Positions 6,414-9,203 of a stretch of DNA of 9,203 nucleotides are shown here, in pieces. Source of the DNA: HGM11368 sp051883415 (GTDB taxonomy: Bacteria > Bacillota > Clostridia > Christensenellales > UBA3700). Under the pieces are notes generated by a model. That model saw nothing but the letters and a program-made list of their open reading frames with translations. It did no database searches and had not been told where the DNA came from. The position numbers and the translations under genes are program-made. Each line of letters starts with the position of its first letter. The first letter of the stretch is position 1. Where the stretch lies: positions 1-9,203 of the forward strand of contig JBJETR010000055.1 in NCBI GenBank assembly GCA_051883415.1, in the 5' to 3' direction.

Positions 6414-8135
6414 ATGTTATTGAGCAAGCTGGTGTGCGAGCGCACCAAGGAAGCACCACAAGACGCAAAAATTCTGAGCCATATTTTGCTCGTTAGAGCA
6501 GGCTTTATCAAGCAAGTTGCAGGCGGTATCTATACTATGACCACCCCTTGCCAAAAGATGAGTCGCAAGATACAAGAGATTATTCGTCAGGAGATGGACG
6601 CGATTGAGGGACAAGAGGTTTTGTTCCCTGTCGTTATGCCTAGAGAGATGTGGGAGAGTAGCGGAAGATACACTTCTATCGGCAGCGAAATGGTTAGATT
6701 TAAGGATAGATGCGATAGAGATATGCTTCTCGGTATGACTCACGAGGAGGCAGCCGTTCATCTTGCCAACCATATCGTGGACAGCTATACCCAACTGCCT
6801 ATGATGATTTATCAGATACAGACCAAATTCCGTGACGAAGCAAGATCTCGCGGAGGACTTATTCGTGTCAGAGAGTTTACGATGAAGGACGCTTACTCTT
6901 TCCATGCTACTCAAGAGGATTTGGAGAAATATTATCAGAGAGTTTACGATGCTTATTATCGCATTTTCCGCCGCATCGGACTCAAGAACTTTATCGACTT
7001 CAAGTCGGATACGGGTATGATGGGTGGTAGCGTTGCACACGAATATATGTTGCTCACCGATGCGGGCGAGGATAGCCTGGTATTGTGCAATCATTGCGAT
7101 TATAGAGCCAATATGGAGGTTGCCGACAGCGTCTTGGAGATAGCCGAATATCCGCAAGCACCGCTACAAGAGGTCTTTACGGGTGACGATAAGACCATTG
7201 ACGACGTATGCAATCGTCTTGGCGTCGACAGAAAGCAAACTGCCAAAGCAGTCGTTTATGCCGTCAAGGGCGATAGCGACAAGGTGGTCATTGCCTTCGT
7301 CAGAGGCGACCTCGAAGTCAACGAAGCCAAACTTAAGAAGGTGCTTAGACAAGACGTCGTTGCATACGAGGGCGGCGTAAGTGCCGACGTGGTATGTGGC
7401 AATATCGGACCATACGGACTTAGTGATAAGATTACCGTCGTTTACGACACTTCGCTTAGAGGCACACACGGATTGGTGGTTGGTGCTAACAAGCCTCAAT
7501 ATCACTACGTTGGTTTTGATATGGCAAGAGAGATGGGTGACGTCGAATTCCACGATATCCACAAGGTCAAGGAGGGAGACAAGTGTCCTGTTTGCGGTGG
7601 CGATTTGCGCCTTGAGAACGGTATCGAGATAGGTAATATCTTCCAACTCGGTACCAAATATACCAAGGCTATGGGTATGACTGTGCACGGTGCCGACGGC
7701 GAAAGCTTCAATCCTATCATGGGTTGCTACGGCATAGGCGTAGGTAGAGCTATTGCTTCGGTAGCACAAGAGAGCAACGATGAGAGAGGTCTTATTTTGC
7801 CAATGTCGGTTGCACCTTGGCAAGTGCATATCTGTGCTTTGAGAATGGACAATGAAGAAGTCGCTACCAAGGCATGGCAGTTGTACGAAACTCTCACCAA
7901 TGCCGGCGTAGAAGTACTATTTGACGAGCGTAACGTGGGTGCGGGCGTCAAGTTTGCAGACGCGGACCTTATGGGTATGCCTATCAGAGTAGTCGTATCG
8001 CCTAAGAGCTTAGCAGGCGGACAAGTAGAGATAACCTTACGCTCAACCAAAGAGAGCGAAATGGTGGATTGCGACGATTGCTTGAGTAAAGTCCAAGCCA
8101 TAATCGCAGACGAGATGACTAAATATCAAGGCTAA
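6414..8135 (+). CDS. proS: Prolyl-tRNA synthetase, bacterial type with editing insert
   Basis: This 573-residue class II synthetase charges tRNA(Pro) with proline in the cytoplasm. The class II core is clear: the THEE motif at 109-112, motif 2 starting FRDEARSRGG (139-148) and running to KDAYSF, and motif 3 with GCYGIGVGRA (437-446). Between motifs 2 and 3 lies the YbaK-like editing insert (about 240-390). It includes K278 in TAKAVVY, matching the conserved lysine of this domain, a GxxGP loop (GNIGP) and GANKPQYHYVG; it hydrolyses mischarged Ala-tRNA(Pro). Two cysteine pairs flank the insert (C225/C228 and C391/C394) and could bind metal, which is inference. The anticodon-binding domain fills about 465-573. 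Length is typical for the long bacterial form. The gene is monocistronic with its own promoter and a strong terminator. The ATG at 6414 fits GAGG 7 bases upstream. Confidence 0.97.
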   Translation: MLLSKLVCERTKEAPQDAKILSHILLVRAGFIKQVAGGIYTMTTPCQKMSRKIQEIIRQEMDAIEGQEVLFPVVMPREMWESSGRYTSIGSEMVRFKDRCDRDMLLGMTHEEAAVHLANHIVDSYTQLPMMIYQIQTKFRDEARSRGGLIRVREFTMKDAYSFHATQEDLEKYYQRVYDAYYRIFRRIGLKNFIDFKSDTGMMGGSVAHEYMLLTDAGEDSLVLCNHCDYRANMEVADSVLEIAEYPQAPLQEVFTGDDKTIDDVCNRLGVDRKQTAKAVVYAVKGDSDKVVIAFVRGDLEVNEAKLKKVLRQDVVAYEGGVSADVVCGNIGPYGLSDKITVVYDTSLRGTHGLVVGANKPQYHYVGFDMAREMGDVEFHDIHKVKEGDKCPVCGGDLRLENGIEIGNIFQLGTKYTKAMGMTVHGADGESFNPIMGCYGIGVGRAIASVAQESNDERGLILPMSVAPWQVHICALRMDNEEVATKAWQLYETLTNAGVEVLFDERNVGAGVKFADADLMGMPIRVVVSPKSLAGGQVEITLRSTKESEMVDCDDCLSKVQAIIADEMTKYQG

Positions 8136-8158
8136 TATTTACAACTAATTAGATAAAC

Positions 8159-8195
8159 AATCGGCACGCTATATTCTATCTAGCGTGCCGATTTT
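8159..8195 (+). terminator. Terminator of proS, possibly bidirectional
   Basis: A 13-bp perfect stem pairs AATCGGCACGCTA (8159-8171) with TAGCGTGCCGATT (8181-8193) around a 9-base loop, followed by TTTT (8192-8195). On the minus strand the stem is followed by TTGTTT, so it may also stop transcripts from the convergent DUF421 gene, for which no other good terminator is seen. Confidence 0.88.
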
Positions 8196-8313
8196 GTGTT
8201 GTAAGTTTTTTGGATAACAACGATTGCGTATAGTAAATTTATGGTTATGAATAATTTGTCTTACAACAACTTAGTATCATAACTACTAGATATTATCTTA
8301 GATTGCCACAAAG

Positions 8314-9030
8314 TTATTTTATACTGTCTGCGATAGGTTCTTTGTTTTTGTAGTGTACGTCGAATTCATCGTCATCCTCATAGTAGGTTGCCAGCAATAT
8401 ATCCTTGACTCCTTCTTCGGTTATCTCCAACTTTTTGAGTAGCCAATCGGCGGATTTGGATAGATTGTCTAGCGAAGGCTGGACTATTCTACCGTCGATG
8501 ATGACTTCGGCAGGGATAGACGGAGGATTGGGCTGCAAGGCGTCCTTTTCCATAAGGTCGGCAATAGTTGTCGGCTTTTGCATGCCTACGGGCAGTATGC
8601 TCAGTCTTCCGTTGGTTTCAAAGACGGCGTACGCTATATCACGCAGATTGAAGTATCCGCTACTTCTTGCCATAGCCAATATATCGTTGACGGATATTTT
8701 TGCCTTTTTGATATTGGCATAGTCGAGTTTGCCGTTGTGAATAACTACGAGCGGGGAACCCTGCAAGGTCTTTTTGAAGAAAGGCAAGGTGCGAGAGAGT
8801 AGCGTGACCGTGATGTCCGATAGTAGAAATATCGTCATACCGATGAAATAGAAGTACCACGGCGTTTCAAGTTCCGTGGCCCAATTGGCGGCGATAGAGC
8901 CTAGCGAAATGCCCACCACGTAGTCGATAAAGTCAAGTTCTGCAATTTGTTTCTTGCCCAAAATTTTGGCTATGACAAACATATATCCAAAGGAAGCAAA
9001 GCCAAAAATGATAATTTTTACAATGTCCAT
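8314..9030 (-). CDS. YetF/DUF421-family membrane protein
   Basis: The 238-residue product has the DUF421 layout: two to three membrane segments near the N-terminus (about 3-24, 36-52, 58-79), with the family hallmark GKKQIAELDFIDYVVG (25-40) leading into SLGSIAA, then a cytoplasmic YetF-type domain. That domain shows SPLVVIHNGKLD (92-103), MARSSGYFNLRDI (120-132) and FETNGRLSILP (137-147). Relatives occur widely in Bacillota, often in several paralogues, some linked to spores or stress; the biochemical role is not established. The start at 9030 is chosen because AAAGGAG lies 7 bases upstream. An in-frame TTG at 9060 would add ten residues, MSTLSAKECN, that contain the binding site itself, so it is rejected. 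The gene converges with proS. The leader holds a palindrome (9080-9093), and an insertion sequence end lies about 125 bp upstream of the start. Confidence 0.88.
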   Translation of the reverse strand: MDIVKIIIFGFASFGYMFVIAKILGKKQIAELDFIDYVVGISLGSIAANWATELETPWYFYFIGMTIFLLSDITVTLLSRTLPFFKKTLQGSPLVVIHNGKLDYANIKKAKISVNDILAMARSSGYFNLRDIAYAVFETNGRLSILPVGMQKPTTIADLMEKDALQPNPPSIPAEVIIDGRIVQPSLDNLSKSADWLLKKLEITEEGVKDILLATYYEDDDEFDVHYKNKEPIADSIK

Positions 9031-9079
9031 ATTACACTCCTTTGCAGAGAGTGTTGACAATACGCTTTGCTAATATTCA

Positions 9080-9093
9080 TCGATACGTATCGA
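9080..9093. promoter_or_regulatory. 14-bp perfect palindrome in the DUF421 leader, candidate operator
   Basis: TCGATACGTATCGA is identical to its reverse complement. It lies between the candidate -10 (9112-9107) and the start codon, at about +7 to +20 of the expected transcript. That is a common operator position, although the regulator is unknown. Confidence 0.5.
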
Positions 9094-9106
9094 GTTTTTG
9101 CTTAAT

Positions 9107-9135
9107 ATTATATGCGAATATGAAAGAGAAAATAA
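9107..9135 (-). promoter_or_regulatory. Candidate promoter of the DUF421 gene
   Basis: On the minus strand TATAAT (9112-9107) is a consensus -10. The -35 at 17 bp (9135-9130) reads TTATTT, which is weak, and there is no TGn. The expected leader is about 70 bases. The insertion sequence end begins only about 20 bases beyond the -35. Confidence 0.45.
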
Positions 9136-9152
9136 AAATAGCCACTGCTTTG

Positions 9153-9203
9153 AAATGCACCCCAAAAGTTGGACAGAAATGGAAAACTAAAGGAGGTGCA
9201 TTT
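9153..9203. repeat. Inverted repeat covering the IS end and its ribosome binding site
   Basis: AAATGCACC (9153-9161) pairs perfectly with GGTGCATTT (9195-9203), with further partial pairing inside (CCAAAAGTT against AACTAAAGG). In RNA entering from the left, the hairpin would cover the 3' part of AAAGGAGG. Confidence 0.6.
9156..9203 (+). mobile_element. Left end of an IS3-family-like insertion sequence (cut by window edge)
   Basis: The stretch begins TGCACCCCAAAAGTTGGACA, the kind of TG-started CCCCAAAAGTTnGACA terminus seen in IS3-family elements (IS150-like). After about 30 bases comes AAAGGAGG (9189-9196), an excellent ribosome binding site, and a start codon placed at 9204, just outside the window, would be at ideal spacing, as expected for the first transposase frame. 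The assignment rests on recalled terminus pattern plus the binding site; no transposase residues are visible. Confidence 0.6.

Noticed and set aside
6417..7157. Long minus-strand open frame opposite proS (and similar ones at 7164-7829 and 7727-8101)
   Set aside because: These run antisense to a well-conserved gene, have no ribosome binding site or domain, and arise from codon bias.
9031..9060. TTG start for the DUF421 protein
   Set aside because: The added residues are encoded by the ribosome binding site region, and DUF421 proteins begin directly with the first membrane segment.

Overview
The window reads as chromosomal DNA of a low- to mid-GC Gram-positive bacterium, most likely an uncultured gut Clostridia (Bacillota). 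The evidence is strong AGGAG-type ribosome binding sites, SigA-like promoters that mostly carry an extended -10 TGn, compact hairpin-plus-T-tract terminators, a type II lipoprotein signal peptide, a YetF/DUF421 membrane protein and a bacterial-type prolyl-tRNA synthetase with an editing insert. The exact lineage cannot be fixed from the sequence alone. The standard genetic code fits, since TGA is used as a stop.

Layout, left to right: (a) the last 36 codons of an unrecognised gene and its terminator; (b) a self-contained unit encoding an unrecognised 82-residue protein, with two near-identical dyads, one upstream and one inside the gene; (c) a monocistronic clan-D glycoside hydrolase related to alpha-galactosidases, lacking a signal peptide and so probably cytoplasmic; (d) an 887-residue lipoprotein with FN3-like domains followed by about eight GLUG-type repeats, presumably surface-exposed; (e) a terminator pressed against the ribosome binding site of a YjjG-family HAD nucleotidase; (f) proS with its own promoter and terminator; (g) a convergent minus-strand YetF/DUF421 gene whose leader holds a 14-bp perfect palindrome; (h) the left end of what looks like an IS3-family insertion sequence, cut by the window edge just before the expected transposase start codon.

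Nearly every gene appears to be its own transcription unit bounded by a terminator, so no multi-gene pathway can be read from the neighbourhood. A cytoplasmic alpha-galactosidase-like enzyme beside a surface repeat protein suits a gut lifestyle, but a functional link is not shown. I see no CRISPR array, tRNA, rRNA, phage module or defence system. The most notable signals are the paired dyads around the small gene, promoters and ribosome binding sites embedded in or abutting hairpins, the palindrome in the DUF421 leader, and the IS end whose inverted arms would cover the transposase ribosome binding site.
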